Shown: positions 7,650 through 19,100 of the stretch, in pieces | Numbering within the stretch: position 1 is the stretch's first letter | How the letters are laid out: each line of letters opens with the position of its first letter | Assembly: GCA_947246685.1 (NCBI GenBank) | Contig: CAMXSN010000007.1 | Coordinates: 1-64,000, forward strand | Source of the DNA: an uncultured Clostridia bacterium | GTDB lineage: Bacteria; Bacillota; Clostridia; Christensenellales; UBA3700 | Direction: 5' to 3' | Length of the DNA: 64,000 nucleotides | Position numbers and translations under genes: made by a program | The notes under the pieces: model-generated | The model's input: the letters and a program-made list of their open reading frames with translations, nothing else | Databases searched by the model: none | Told to the model about the DNA's origin: nothing

Positions 7650-9317
7650 TCAATATAATTCGTACACTGCCGCTTCATACTCTCTTAATCTGAGCTGAGA
7701 CGATAAAGTCGGCAAATCGGTATAGTTGCTCAAAGCAAGTTGCGCGCGAGTAAACGTCAGCCCTTGCGGCAAATTGAATTTAACCGGTTTATTTTTATAG
7801 TTGACGACAACAAGCAATCTTTGCTCGCCGCAGGTCCTTAAATATGCAAAAATCCTTTTATCTTTGGGACGTACTAGCGAAAAATCGCCGCTTATTATCA
7901 CCTCTTTGCCTTTTCGATAGGCGAGCGCTTTGCGATAGAAATTGAGCAAACTGTCGCTTCTCGATTCGTTGTCCTCGACGTTGATCTGCTTATAATTGGG
8001 ATTGAGCATCATCCAAGGTTGAGCTTGAGAAAATCCCGCGTTCTTGCCGTCGCTCCATTGCATAGGCGTACGCGCATGATCTCTTGCGCGCTTGAGCATG
8101 ACTTTGCGAGCATAAGGCATGAGCGGCGGAAATATCTTGCGAATCAATTCAAATACCCTGATAGCCATTATATCCTTATAATCCTTTTCTTCAAAAGCGC
8201 AGTTGGTCATACCGATTTCCTGCCCTTGATAAATATAAGGCGTACCACGCATAAAAAGCATTGCTACGGCGAGAGCCATACCGGCTTTTTCTCTGTTGTT
8301 GCCGTAATCTCCGGAAAATCTGGGAAGACATCGCGGTTGGTCGTGATTTTCGAGAAAGAGCGTCGGCTGACAGCTCTTAGGCAATTGCTGCCATCTGTCA
8401 AGCACCTTTTTGTATTTTGCAAGATTGAACTTGACGGGGATGACGTTCATCTTAAAATCCACTCCCATATGATCGAAGCTGAACACAGTATCCAACTCTC
8501 CTGCGCTCTCGTCTATGCTCTCGACAGCATTGTCGGGGGTAATGCCGATGGATTCTCCGACAGTCATACTGTCATACCTCGAAAAACTCCGTTCGTTGAG
8601 TTCTCTCATATATTCGTGATAACGCGGACCCATAACGTATTGTTCCTGTCCTATCAGCGGAAACGCGCGTTTGCCGTCGGGCAGTCCGTCGCGTTTGGAA
8701 ATATACGTGATGACGTCGCATCTAAATCCATCCACGCCGAGATCGAACCAAAAGTTGCACATGTCGGCGATTTCCTGTCTTAGCTCGGGATTTTCCCAAT
8801 TGAGATCGGGCTGCTTCTTGGAAAACAAATGCAAGTACCATTCTCCGCTTTGTTCGTCGTATTCCCACGCAGGACCGACAAAATTGGACGTCCAGTTGTT
8901 CGGCGGTTTTTTGCCGTCTTTGCCTCTGCCTTTGCGCCATATATAATAATCTCGGTATTTGCTGTCTTTATTTCGGCTCTGCACAAACCATACATGTTCG
9001 TCGGACGTATGATTGACTACCAAATCCATTATCAATTTGATGCCGCGAGCGTGCATGCCGTCGAGCATTTCCTTCCAATCGTCAAGCGTGCCGAATTCGT
9101 CCATTATGTCTTTGTAATCGCTTATATCGTAACCGTTGTCGTCGTTAGGAGACTTATACACGGGCGAAAGCCACACCGCGTCGACGCCTATGCTCTTGAT
9201 ATAATCTAATTTGGATATTATACCTCTTATGTCGCCGATTCCGTCGCCGTTGCCGTCGCAAAAACTCCGCGGATAAATCTGATAAACGACCGCGTCTTTG
9301 TACCATCTTGATTTCAT
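7650..9317 (-). CDS. GH13 alpha-glucosidase (oligo-1,6-glucosidase type)
   Basis: The 555-aa enzyme has the conserved regions of the GH13 alpha-amylase superfamily: MDLVVNHTS, DGFRCDVI with the Asp nucleophile, VGES with the acid/base Glu, and FLENHDQPR with the transition-state Asp. QPDLNWENPE is the family's region V. There is no signal peptide, so it is cytoplasmic and should hydrolyse imported short alpha-glucans. The overall pattern fits subfamily 31 (oligo-1,6-glucosidase, alpha-glucosidase or trehalose-6-phosphate hydrolase); substrate cannot be fixed. Its ATG overlaps the stop of the comF-like gene (ATGA), with AGGTGA as ribosome binding site. Confidence 0.9.
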   Translation of the reverse strand: MKSRWYKDAVVYQIYPRSFCDGNGDGIGDIRGIISKLDYIKSIGVDAVWLSPVYKSPNDDNGYDISDYKDIMDEFGTLDDWKEMLDGMHARGIKLIMDLVVNHTSDEHVWFVQSRNKDSKYRDYYIWRKGRGKDGKKPPNNWTSNFVGPAWEYDEQSGEWYLHLFSKKQPDLNWENPELRQEIADMCNFWFDLGVDGFRCDVITYISKRDGLPDGKRAFPLIGQEQYVMGPRYHEYMRELNERSFSRYDSMTVGESIGITPDNAVESIDESAGELDTVFSFDHMGVDFKMNVIPVKFNLAKYKKVLDRWQQLPKSCQPTLFLENHDQPRCLPRFSGDYGNNREKAGMALAVAMLFMRGTPYIYQGQEIGMTNCAFEEKDYKDIMAIRVFELIRKIFPPLMPYARKVMLKRARDHARTPMQWSDGKNAGFSQAQPWMMLNPNYKQINVEDNESRSDSLLNFYRKALAYRKGKEVIISGDFSLVRPKDKRIFAYLRTCGEQRLLVVVNYKNKPVKFNLPQGLTFTRAQLALSNYTDLPTLSSQLRLREYEAAVYELY

Positions 9318-10102
9318 GATTTCACCTCGTCCGATTCTAATTTTTCGCCGTCGACTCTATATCTTGTGCCGGCGAAAGTAAGCGCATATACCGCGCTTGC
9401 CTTAGCTTTTTTAAGTATTGCGGCTATTTCGCCGAGAGTACTGCCCGTAGTGAGCACGTCGTCGATTATAAGCAATCTTTTGCCCGCCACTTCTTGGGGC
9501 AATGCAACGCTATAAGCGCCGACGACGTTTTCTTCCCTCTCTTTGCCGCTGAGTTTTGCCTGTTCAAGATTTTGCCTGACTTTGACGACCAAATCGCTGC
9601 GCAACGGCAAATCTAAACGTTCGGCAAACTTTTCCGCTATAACGTATGCTTGATTGTATCCTCTTTCTCTTAAGCGTTGTTTTGTTAGCGGAACTGGAAC
9701 CACCGCATCAACGGAGATATCGCCGAAGCACTCTTCAAATCTACGGCTGAGAAAATAAGAAACGTACTTGGCATAATATTTCTTACTGCCGAACTTTAAT
9801 CCGCGCACGATTTCTTTCGCATTATCGTCATACGCAACGCACGACCTAGCAAAATCAAAATCTCGACGGTGATTTTGACAAGTCAGGCAGTAATCCGCCT
9901 CGTTGATTTGCAATCTCCCGCACTTTTTGCAAATTCTGTCGTCTAAAAATTCCAATTTGCCAAGACAGTCACGACACAGCCCGTAATCGGACGGTTCTTG
10001 CAACTCTTTGTCGCAGACTAAGCAATTATATCTGTCGACAAAAACCTCGGACAATATCTTCTCGAAAAAACTTCTTAATTGTTGCTTGTTGATCTTCTTC
10101 AT
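9314..10102 (-). CDS. comF: ComF-family phosphoribosyltransferase-like protein
   Basis: The 262-aa protein has an N-terminal zinc-finger region with four Cys pairs (CLVC, CRDC, CKKC, CLTC) and a C-terminal phosphoribosyltransferase fold with the PRPP-binding motif LLIIDDVLTTGSTL. ComF proteins act in DNA uptake by competent cells or in DNA repair. No other competence gene is in the window. The start is uncertain: the ATG at 10102 and a TTG 18 bp upstream both lack a clear ribosome binding site. It is translationally coupled to the glucosidase gene, an odd functional pairing. Confidence 0.85.
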   Translation of the reverse strand: MKKINKQQLRSFFEKILSEVFVDRYNCLVCDKELQEPSDYGLCRDCLGKLEFLDDRICKKCGRLQINEADYCLTCQNHRRDFDFARSCVAYDDNAKEIVRGLKFGSKKYYAKYVSYFLSRRFEECFGDISVDAVVPVPLTKQRLRERGYNQAYVIAEKFAERLDLPLRSDLVVKVRQNLEQAKLSGKEREENVVGAYSVALPQEVAGKRLLIIDDVLTTGSTLGEIAAILKKAKASAVYALTFAGTRYRVDGEKLESDEVKS

Positions 10103-10197
10103 CGGTATTACAAAACGCAAACGGCGTCGCTCGACAGCGGACGTCTGCGCCTTTCATTAACAGTTTACCATATTAAAGCGGGCTTTTCAATATCAAA

Positions 10198-10232
10198 ACA
10201 AAAAATATGCGGACTTGATTCTGCCGCATATT
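10198..10232 (-). terminator. Terminator after the NUDIX gene
   Basis: AATATGCGG and CCGCATATT form the stem. On the minus strand it ends in a run of T. Confidence 0.85.
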
Positions 10233-10246
10233 AATAAAGCGTTATT

Positions 10247-10747
10247 TCAATCGCTTAAGGTCTGCAAATACTTTTTGACCAACGTATAAGACACGCTGCC
10301 TTCGGGGTGCACACAACCTAGCGCTTCTCTAGCGGGTTTCCAACAAGCTTCGTCAACCTCTTTTGACAAAGTCAGTCGCTTATCCGACGTCTCGGCGATA
10401 AATCCGAGCATAAGCATCTCTTTTTTTGCAAACCAAAAAGAACCTGCAAATTGCATATCCCGCACTTCAACTCCTATTTCTTCCTTGACTTCTCTTCGCG
10501 CCGTCTCCTCCGCCGTCTCGCCGGGCTTGATATATCCCGACACCAGATTGTAATATTTGTCGGAGATATAATTTTGTCTTAGCAATGCAATCTCTCCGTC
10601 GCTGTTCGCAACCAAAGCGATAACGCAAGTAGAAAACATATCGAAAAGCGGCTTGCCGCATTTAGAGCAATAAGGTATATTCCCTTCGTCTCCGATTTCT
10701 TTGAGTTGAGTTTTTTCTCCGCAGTCGGGACAGAATTCAAATCTCAT
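10247..10747 (-). CDS. NUDIX hydrolase with N-terminal zinc ribbon
   Basis: The 166-aa protein begins with a zinc ribbon (CPDCG and CSKCG), followed by a NUDIX domain. Its box GYIKPGETAEETARREVKEE keeps all key Gly and Glu residues and is followed by IG. It should cleave a nucleoside diphosphate linked to another group. The zinc ribbon plus NUDIX layout resembles NudC (NAD pyrophosphatase / RNA decapping), but the SQPWPFP signature after the box is absent, so the substrate is open. The start follows GGAGGAA; an earlier in-frame ATG is rejected. Monocistronic. Confidence 0.85.
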   Translation of the reverse strand: MRFEFCPDCGEKTQLKEIGDEGNIPYCSKCGKPLFDMFSTCVIALVANSDGEIALLRQNYISDKYYNLVSGYIKPGETAEETARREVKEEIGVEVRDMQFAGSFWFAKKEMLMLGFIAETSDKRLTLSKEVDEACWKPAREALGCVHPEGSVSYTLVKKYLQTLSD

Positions 10748-10860
10748 ATTTTCCTCCGCCGTTGTGTGCAACGATATAATTATTTATTTCCTATTTTATA
10801 GAGTTCAATCTTATTTCAAGACAAAATGCATTGCGCGGGCGCATTCGTTAATATCAAACT

Positions 10861-10889
10861 AAAAACGGCGGATAAATCTATCCGCCGTT
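10861..10889 (-). terminator. Terminator of the giant surface protein operon
   Basis: AACGGCGGATA and TATCCGCCGTT form a long stem. On the minus strand it is followed by TTTTT. It sits 16 bp after the stop codon. Confidence 0.9.
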
Positions 10890-10904
10890 AAAGTATTGAT
10901 CAAA

Positions 10905-13196
10905 TCAATCTTCGTCGTCCAAGTCGGCCGCCGCCTCGCCCATTGCCTCGGCGCGTCTTCTTGCGCTTTCTGCAATTCTCTGCGCGATAAACGAAGTGCC
11001 TTTGACGTGCTTTTTGACGATAAGGCCTCTCTTCTCCAACGAATCGTCGTCTTCGTAAGGCATATCTGCGGCATAGTCGTGAGCGATAATGTATTTTTCG
11101 CGTTTCTTAACGGCGCCTACTCCCGCCATAGCCGTCGCAATCAATTCCATTGCGTAATCCAGACGGCGATCGTTCTTGATCTTATACATAAGCGGAGTAT
11201 CTTCAACCGATTTGACGTCGGACGCGTCCTCAACTTTGTACTTTGTATCGTCATAATCCGCGGCGTTGAGCGCAAGATACAGTTTGAGCGTCTTTCCTCT
11301 GATAGACATACGCGCCACGCAAGTCCTGCCGAAACGATAGGTCTCTCTCTTCCTGCTCATTCTATCATGAACCTTTCTGTATGCGAGCAACTCGTTCTTG
11401 ATACGCGAATAATACTCTTTGACCAGATCCTCCGACTGGATAAGTTTCGCGGTAAAGCATCTGTCGTCCACGTCTACGCCGTTGTCTATCGGCGGACGTC
11501 CCTTAACGCGTCTCTTTATTATAAGTCCTCTTGCGAGCAACGCTTCGGTGGTCTCGTAAGGCAACTGCGATGTATAGTCCGTATCGGGCTGAACGTCCTC
11601 TTTCTCTACTCCGTATCTCTCCATGACTGCGGCAATAAGATCCTTGGCGTATTTGAGACGGCGATCGTTCTTGATTCTGTACATAAGCGGAGTATCGGCA
11701 AGCGAAACTACGTCGGAAGTGTCCTCGACTTTATATTTCGTCTCCTCGTAAGCCGCCGCGTCGAGAGCAAGGTGAATTCTCAGAGTTTTACCTCTTATCG
11801 ACATACGCGCAAGACATACTCTGCCAAAATTGAAGCTCTCTCTCTTCTTGCTCATTCTAGCATGAACTTTTTTGTACGAGAGAAGTTCGTTTTTCAATTC
11901 GGTATAATAATCTTTGACGAATTCTTCGGACTGGATAAGTTTTGCCGTAAAAGTCTTTTCAAGCAGATAATAATATCCGTCCTCTTCGGGGTTGAACAAG
12001 AATCTGTCGTCCTTTATCAACACGGTCTTATCGTCTATCGTGACAGTCTTTTCCCTAACCGGAGGCTCTCTTCTTACCTCAGGCTTATCTTCATCTTCAG
12101 CTTCCTCATCGGCTTGCTCTTCTTCTACGTCTGATTCCTGCTCGTCAGTTTCTTCGACGGGTTGTTCTTCTGCCGCTATCTCTTCTTCTTGAATTTCTTC
12201 GGCGACGGATTCCTCTTCTTCCTCGACGATAGGTTCTTCTTCGACTTCCTCGATTTCTTCTTCCGTATCCTCGACAGGCTGTTCCTGCTCGTCCTCAACA
12301 GGTTCGGAGATTTCTTCAACTTGCCCGTCTTCGACAACCTCTTCTTCTACGTCAGCTTCCTGCTCGTCTGTATCTTCGACGGGTTGCTCTTCTGCCGCTA
12401 TCTCCTCTTCATGAGTTTCTTCAACGACCGGCTCTTCCTCGACAATTTCCTCTACTTGCTCTTCGACAGGCATTGGTTCTACGGGTTCCTCAACGGGCAA
12501 TTCTTGTTTCGGCTGTTCTTCGATCTTGTCTTTTTCGGGAGATTTCTTCAAAGACTTTGCAAAAATCAGCGACGTAACGAATACGCCTGCCGCAAGCGCC
12601 ATAGATATCCCTATCAAGACGTAGAGGAACGTTCTCATACCCGTAACGACCGGCACTCCCATAAGCATTAGAGGAGCAAAAGCAAAAGCCGCCATTTTAT
12701 CTTCTTTGGGCAAAGCGCCTTCCTCGCCCTCTACAGCCGTTTCACTCTCCTCTACCGGCTCTGCGCTATCGCGCGCAACGACGTCGATAGAAGCGTCTTC
12801 GTTTTGCTCGGCAATATCCGTCTGCTGCAATTCCTCTGCAGATTGCGTTTCTTCAACCTGATCGTCAGATTGCGCGTCGACGTCGGAAATATCCGAAGAT
12901 TCCGCAGAAGCGTCTTGATTTTCCTGCTCCTGTTGTGCGGAAGCGTCAAAGTCGGCTTGATTTTCCGCGCCGTTATCTATACTTTCCACGTCGGATGCCT
13001 CTGCGCTTTGGTCTGCCGATTGATAGGCATTCGCCTTGTCGGCGTCTGAACTAACGCCGACAGGCTTATAATTTTTCTTCCATTTTACGAGCATTACCAA
13101 TGCAAGTATCTCCACAACTATAAACACTGCGAATACCGCTATGGATATCCCGAGTTTAGCCGTAAGACTCATCGCCCCGAGTATTGAATCTATCAT
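10905..13196 (-). CDS. Membrane protein with Glu-rich region and two copies of an uncharacterised domain
   Basis: The 763-aa protein has a membrane segment at about 14-38, an acidic Ser/Ala/Gln-rich stretch (45-165) and a likely membrane hairpin at 168-213. Then comes a very Glu/Val-rich region (222-372) and two ~150-aa repeats at about 416-567 and 582-733. Each repeat contains FTAKLIQSE, a YY..LKNELL.Y segment, RMSIRGKTL and TPLMY.IKNDRR. Positive residues after the first and third segments put the repeats in the cytoplasm. The ATG overlaps the stop of the 2753-aa gene. Codons 260-288 and 334-362 are near-copies. No family of known function recognised. Confidence 0.75.
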   Translation of the reverse strand: MIDSILGAMSLTAKLGISIAVFAVFIVVEILALVMLVKWKKNYKPVGVSSDADKANAYQSADQSAEASDVESIDNGAENQADFDASAQQEQENQDASAESSDISDVDAQSDDQVEETQSAEELQQTDIAEQNEDASIDVVARDSAEPVEESETAVEGEEGALPKEDKMAAFAFAPLMLMGVPVVTGMRTFLYVLIGISMALAAGVFVTSLIFAKSLKKSPEKDKIEEQPKQELPVEEPVEPMPVEEQVEEIVEEEPVVEETHEEEIAAEEQPVEDTDEQEADVEEEVVEDGQVEEISEPVEDEQEQPVEDTEEEIEEVEEEPIVEEEEESVAEEIQEEEIAAEEQPVEETDEQESDVEEEQADEEAEDEDKPEVRREPPVREKTVTIDDKTVLIKDDRFLFNPEEDGYYYLLEKTFTAKLIQSEEFVKDYYTELKNELLSYKKVHARMSKKRESFNFGRVCLARMSIRGKTLRIHLALDAAAYEETKYKVEDTSDVVSLADTPLMYRIKNDRRLKYAKDLIAAVMERYGVEKEDVQPDTDYTSQLPYETTEALLARGLIIKRRVKGRPPIDNGVDVDDRCFTAKLIQSEDLVKEYYSRIKNELLAYRKVHDRMSRKRETYRFGRTCVARMSIRGKTLKLYLALNAADYDDTKYKVEDASDVKSVEDTPLMYKIKNDRRLDYAMELIATAMAGVGAVKKREKYIIAHDYAADMPYEDDDSLEKRGLIVKKHVKGTSFIAQRIAESARRRAEAMGEAAADLDDED

Positions 13197-16100
13197 ACTG
13201 CATCTCCTTGTTGTTTTTTCTTCTTATTCATAGTAAGCACAACTGCCAATGCTCCGCCCAACAAAAGTACGGATGCAACCGCGCCGATAACTATCAATGC
13301 TATATTGAGACCGCCCTGCAGCTCAACCTTGAACGCCGCGCTTGCGATTTCGTCATAGTTGGACGTGCCTGCAACGAAAGCCTTAACCCAATAAGTGCCT
13401 TCGCCTGCCGCTGCAAGATCTTTGACTTCCTGCGTGCAAGCCTCGTCAGTATAATACTTAAATACTACGTTGCCGAATTTAGATTTAACGCTCTCGTCTA
13501 TTGGCAATTTGCCCACGATTTCCGGAAGGACAATTTCGCCTACGAATTCGTTGACTCCCTTAGAGATAGAATAAGTGACGGACATATCGGACTGGTTTTC
13601 TGTGTCGATAACGTAGTTGCCGTTGTCTTTTATCCCCTTAACCGTAGCCGTGTATCCTTCGCCCGCGTCGCATTCCGCGCCGTCAACGACAAATTCGATT
13701 GTATCTCCGGCTATTGCGCCTACAGCTTTTGCATCGGGAGCCTGATAGACTTTCTCGCCGTCTACTTCGTCGTATTGCAAGTTATCTTTATTTTCCCATA
13801 CGAAAGTAATAGCCTTGGGAGCGATATCGAATTGAGTGGTATTTGCATCGCCGAGCGTGTAATTGGGATTGCTCAACGTAGCAGTTGCCACGTATCCATT
13901 ACCTGCGTTCTTCCTAGCGCCGCTGATTGCAACTACGACTTCGTCGTCGTTCAAAATCTGACCGGCTTTGATGCTTGCGCTCGGGGCCTGCTCTTTTCCG
14001 TTGTAAATGAGTTCGGTCTCATCCCAAACCAACTGCACCTCCAAAGGTTTGATCTCAAATGCAAACGTGTCGTTAGAGACGTAGTAATTGGAGTTGATTG
14101 CAGTAGCCTTAGCGATATATTCGCCTGCGGCGATCTTGCCGTCGCTGAGCTTGATAGAACTCATATCTCCCGCCAATAATCCGCTCTTGACCGAAGGTAC
14201 GGCAATATTCTGAATTTCGCCGTTGTAGATCAATTCGGGGAGCACCCATTCAACGACGATAGCTCTGGGGTTGATTGCCCAACTGAGCTTAGCAGATTCG
14301 CCGAGCTTGTAATTGCCGTTGTCGATAGCATTTATAGCCGCTTCGTATGTGCCGGCGTCTCTTGCGGTAAGTCCCGACGAATCGGTGGGGTTGATAATGT
14401 CTCCCTCGACAACGCCGCTGAACGTAAATCCGATGTTCTTCGCGGTCTTGTCGTATACAAACGGCTTCTCGTAATCCCAAACAACGGTAATCTCTTTTGC
14501 AGTGATCTCATAAGCGTCTATATTGCCTTTGAGCGTGATATCGTAGAGATCAGCGTATTCGGGTTTAACAAAAGCGTATCTGATATTGTAAGTTCCCTTG
14601 TTTACAGCCTGTTCGACGGTAGAAAGAGTAATAATGCTCTTAAGACTTACAGCCAACGTCGACGAATCGTCGAGAGCTGCTTTTGACTTCTCGAAAATTT
14701 CGTCGGAGGTGAGCAATTTGCCGCCGTATTCGCTTGACGCGCCCTTGGACAGATTGACCGTCAGTCTGGCTTTATTGACGTTGATGTTGAACACGAATTC
14801 CTTATCTTCATGGTTGTTTACTTTGACCATAAAGGTAATGCTCGTGGAAGTTACGCCCTTGATTACGGGTTTGTCAGCCGTAAATCCTCCGTTTGCTTGC
14901 TTATAGAGAATGCTTACATCATCCCAAGTCATATCTCCCGCAAGTTTGTATACGGAATTGCCGTCAGGATCAGTCTCGTGTCTGAGATTTTCTTTGATAT
15001 CTAGCACAAGGTCTTTGCCGTTGTAATCGACGTTGTGAGTATGATTGCTGATAATTATCTGAGCCTTCTTTACGGTGAATACTCCGTATGCTTTATCCGA
15101 ACCGGCGCCTTTGAACGTAAAGTTGTAATTGCCGCTGGTATCCTTGCCCACAATCTGATAATCGTCTGCGTCAAGATAGGTCTTGTCGGTATCGGCGTAG
15201 ACCAATTTCAATTCTACGCTTCTGAGCGCGTAAGAATCGTCGCTCGAACACTTGCTGCTATCCCATCCGCGTCCGACTTTCGTCAGCTCATCGCCGTAAA
15301 AGGCGCTAGCGTTGTCAATCGTCACGGTTACGTTTTTCTTGACGACTTCGTAGATCAATTCCACATTATCGAACTCATAGTTTTTGAGAACTTCGTTAAA
15401 TACTTCCGCGCCTTCAGTGACCACGGCTTTGTAGTTGCCGACGTTGAAAGTAATCTCGCCTTTCTCTACTCTGTTGCTGAGAGATTCGCTGATAAACGGA
15501 AGCTCCACGTCGTATTCGTAAGTCGCTACGCCGCCGCTGACTTTTATCAAATCTACGGTTGCGCTTATCGAAGGAGCCAAACCGTTGTTGTAGGTAAACT
15601 TGTTGTTGCCCAAGAAAGTATCTCCCGAGCAAGTCCATTCGACTGCCTGCTTTCTCTTCTCAACCTTATAAGCGTTTGCATTGCATTTGGTGGAAGATCC
15701 GGCCGCCTGATAATAATCGACGTCAAAGTTTTGTTTATCCTGTTCGCTGAGCACGTGATAAACTCTGTACGTGCCTGCGTCGTACGCTCCTATTTTAAGA
15801 GGTTGCATGCTGTCGCCGTTGCCCTGTCCAGGTTCGATAACTTTGAATTCAAAACGGTCGAGCACATTGTCTATCACGATAGCGTTGCCGTTGCCGTCGG
15901 TGACCTTAGCTGTGATACGGCATTTGAGTTTGAGCCACTCGCTCAAGTTTGCAACGCCTGCGGCGGAAGTAATATCTGCCAAAGTATCGCCGAATCTCTT
16001 CGCTGCCTGAACCATATCGAGTTCTACTCTCGCTTTATGTATCGTAAACGAGAGATCGTTGTTGACGTACGGTTTGTGATTAGGCGCCGTTATCTGGACT

Positions 16101-19100
16101 GACAAACGATAATTTCCTGCATTGACAAGACCGAAATCAGAGCTGAAATCTTCCGCGGAATCATAGAGTTTATAACCTACGGTCGCGCCTGATTTGAGCT
16201 TATCTCCGTCGCCGGCCAGCGTATAGAACAGCGCCGAAGCCTCAACCTTCTGCTCTGTGCCGTTGAAAGTAACCGACGCAACGGAAGCGCTGTCAAAATC
16301 GATCGTAGCTTCTTTTACCGTCAAAGCGCCGTCTTCCCAATCTATTTCATAGTTAAATCCTATAGCGTCTTTTCCGCTGACGACATTATCGGCTTTTATC
16401 GTATAGACAATGCTGGTATCGTTCTCGTTTGCGCTGAGATATTCAAGTCCGTCCGCAAGAGTGTAAGGAGCAAGATTTATACTGAAAATATTGTTGACGT
16501 CGTCGCCCTTAGCCAACGAACCGGCTGTGATTGTATAAGTGACTATGCCGGACGCTCTGGTATTGAGGAATTTGACGATTCCGTCTCTAGTAGCGTTGAC
16601 GTCGCCGTAAGTAATTTCGCGATTGCCGAGTTTTACGCTTATTTTTCTCGGTGTTATCTGGAACGTTGTCTCCAAACCTCCATCGGGGAGTTTGTAGTTA
16701 GGATGAGACACGGCGGTTACTCTCGCAACGTAATATCCTACGTTGTGTACGTGACCGTTAGCGCCGCCGATTATATTTGCAGTATTGCCTTCGACAGTAT
16801 CGTCGACGAAAAAGCTTATCGTAAGACGAACGTTGTCGGTCGAGTTGACAAGATTGGTGACTGTATACTTATGCGAGTTGCTGACAGTACCGATACCGCT
16901 GTGTTCGCCGTATACTTCATCCATATTGCCGCCGTCGCCCCATATTATGCCTACGTCTCTCTTTCCGACCACGTACGCGTCGATATTGGAAGTTTTGTCT
17001 TCTCCTTCACGCGGGAGGAAACGGAAATTCTCATATTGAGTATCCGGAGCGTCCGCCTTTGTCTCGAAGAATATCGAATAGCTGCCAATGTTGCCGTTCT
17101 TATCCATCGGCGTTACCGTATCGCCAGTGCCGACGAAAAGCGTAACGTAATTTTTGAGCACGCTTTTCGCGACCTCAATATCGGTTATTTGCTGACCGTT
17201 ATTATCCAAGATACCTATTATCTTAGTAAATTCGAGCTTATCGAACATATAATCGGAATCAAATACATCGTTTCCGTATTGAGCGCCCTCTATCTTATTG
17301 CCGACAACCACTGATACCCACTTGCTGAGTATGTTGACTTCGACTTTTGCCGTAAATATTCCGTAGTTGCTCTTATCTTCTTCATCGGGACACTTGTGAG
17401 TGATTCTTATCCAAACATAGTATCTTGCGCAATCTTCTTCGCGCGTTATTTCCGTCGTTCGATTTCCTACCACCCAATTTGTTACGGATTCGATTGCAAC
17501 GTTGTCGTTCTTGGCAATCAAATCGCTCATCTCGATGTTAAATTCGGACAAGTCGGTGCCCACTACGGTGGAAATTCTATTCCTTATTTGATCTTTGGTG
17601 ATATATCTTTGCTCTACGGCTGGCTCTTTCCATTCAATATTGAACTGTCTGCCCGTATAGTGTATTGAAGTCGGAACAATTCTAAACATTGCGTCTTTAT
17701 CGCCTTCTTTTACAATAGTGATATCGTAATTGCCGACAACCGCGCCTGTAGCCGTATCGATAGGTACCATTTCTATAGGATATTCTCCGACGTTAACGTA
17801 ACTATTGTCATCCGTAGAATGAGCGTCCGATACAAGACGGAAACTCGAGTAATGGTCGGACAAGAAGTGAGCCGATCCGGAAGCATATCCCCACATTGCG
17901 TCGGGTCTGTCGTGCGGAACGAGCGAAGTACCCAAAGATACTGTCTTGGCGTTGCCGTATTCCGCTTCTTGATGATTGATAGTGACGCTGATTTTCAACT
18001 TCGATATGAAGAACGTCGCCGTAGGATTGACAAGATAATAATTCTTCTTATTGTCTTCGTCGGTAAGATTGGTAGAAACCGTATAGCCTTCTTCGTTGAC
18101 GATAGAACCGATCGTAGCTTCGGAAAGGAAAATCGTGTCGCCGTCGACAACGTTTTCGCTTCCGTCGTCAAGTCTAGCCGGCGCAGAAGGATAGACGGTT
18201 GGAGCGGACATATCATAAGTATAGCTCATACCCGTCTCCGAGTCCCATCCCGAGCCGCTCTGTTTCCACTCCACCGTCAAAGGTCTCGGCGATATCGTGT
18301 AAGCGCGTACGTCTCCGTTGTTTGCAAAAGTTATCTTATAATTATTGAGCTCGCTCGAGTCGTAACCGCTCTGCGGCAAAATCGCAACAGTATAGCTGTT
18401 GGCATTCGCTTTGCGGTCGGTAAGTTCTCCGTTTGTCTCGGTGCCGTCAAGCAATGCGAATCTTATGTATTCAGAAAAGTCAAACGCGGAAGTATTGATA
18501 CCCCAAGTCCAAGTAATTCCAAGAATTCCCTCAAGCCCCTGGGCAGACTCCGTATCGTATGACGCCGGAATTTCCGTGCCGTAGTATACGGGTTTTTGAG
18601 GATTCTGTCCCGCAATATTAAACTCGATTACGGCAGTGGTCATGCTTACTTGCAAGTGTCCGATATTCTCTTTGTGGTTGGGAGCAGTCACTCTGTAATT
18701 AAAATCTTTAACTCCAATGTTTCTCATCGTCAAAGGAGTAGTAGAATACGCGCTGTCGGGAGCGCCGAGTTCCTTATACTCAATCTTGACGGAGTCTCTG
18801 TGATTACTCTCGTAACCTTGCAATATGATGACTTTGTTGTCGTCGTTGGGGAAAGCCAATTCCTGCTCTTCTCCGTTGAAGGTCTTAGTATTGAACTGCT
18901 GAATATTAAGCGTTATGCCAACGGGATTAACTATAAATTTCGCATCTTTGCTTTCGGTGATCTCAAAGTTATTATTTTTGAGCTCCGCGTACATTCTGTA
19001 ACCGCTTTCGTTGACAAGGAAATAAGCACCGTCGACAGTCTGATCGGCAGAGGTATAATCAAATTTGATATCAAATACGCTAGGAGCAGTGTTCCCTTCT

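Noticed and set aside
7650..7652. TGA read as selenocysteine to fuse glucosidase and isomerase remnant
   Set aside because: No selenocysteine insertion element is apparent, the glucosidase is complete without it, and TGA is a normal stop elsewhere in the window.
13193..13330. LPXTG sorting signal at the end of the giant surface protein
   Set aside because: The end has a membrane helix and lysines, but no LPXTG-like motif before it.
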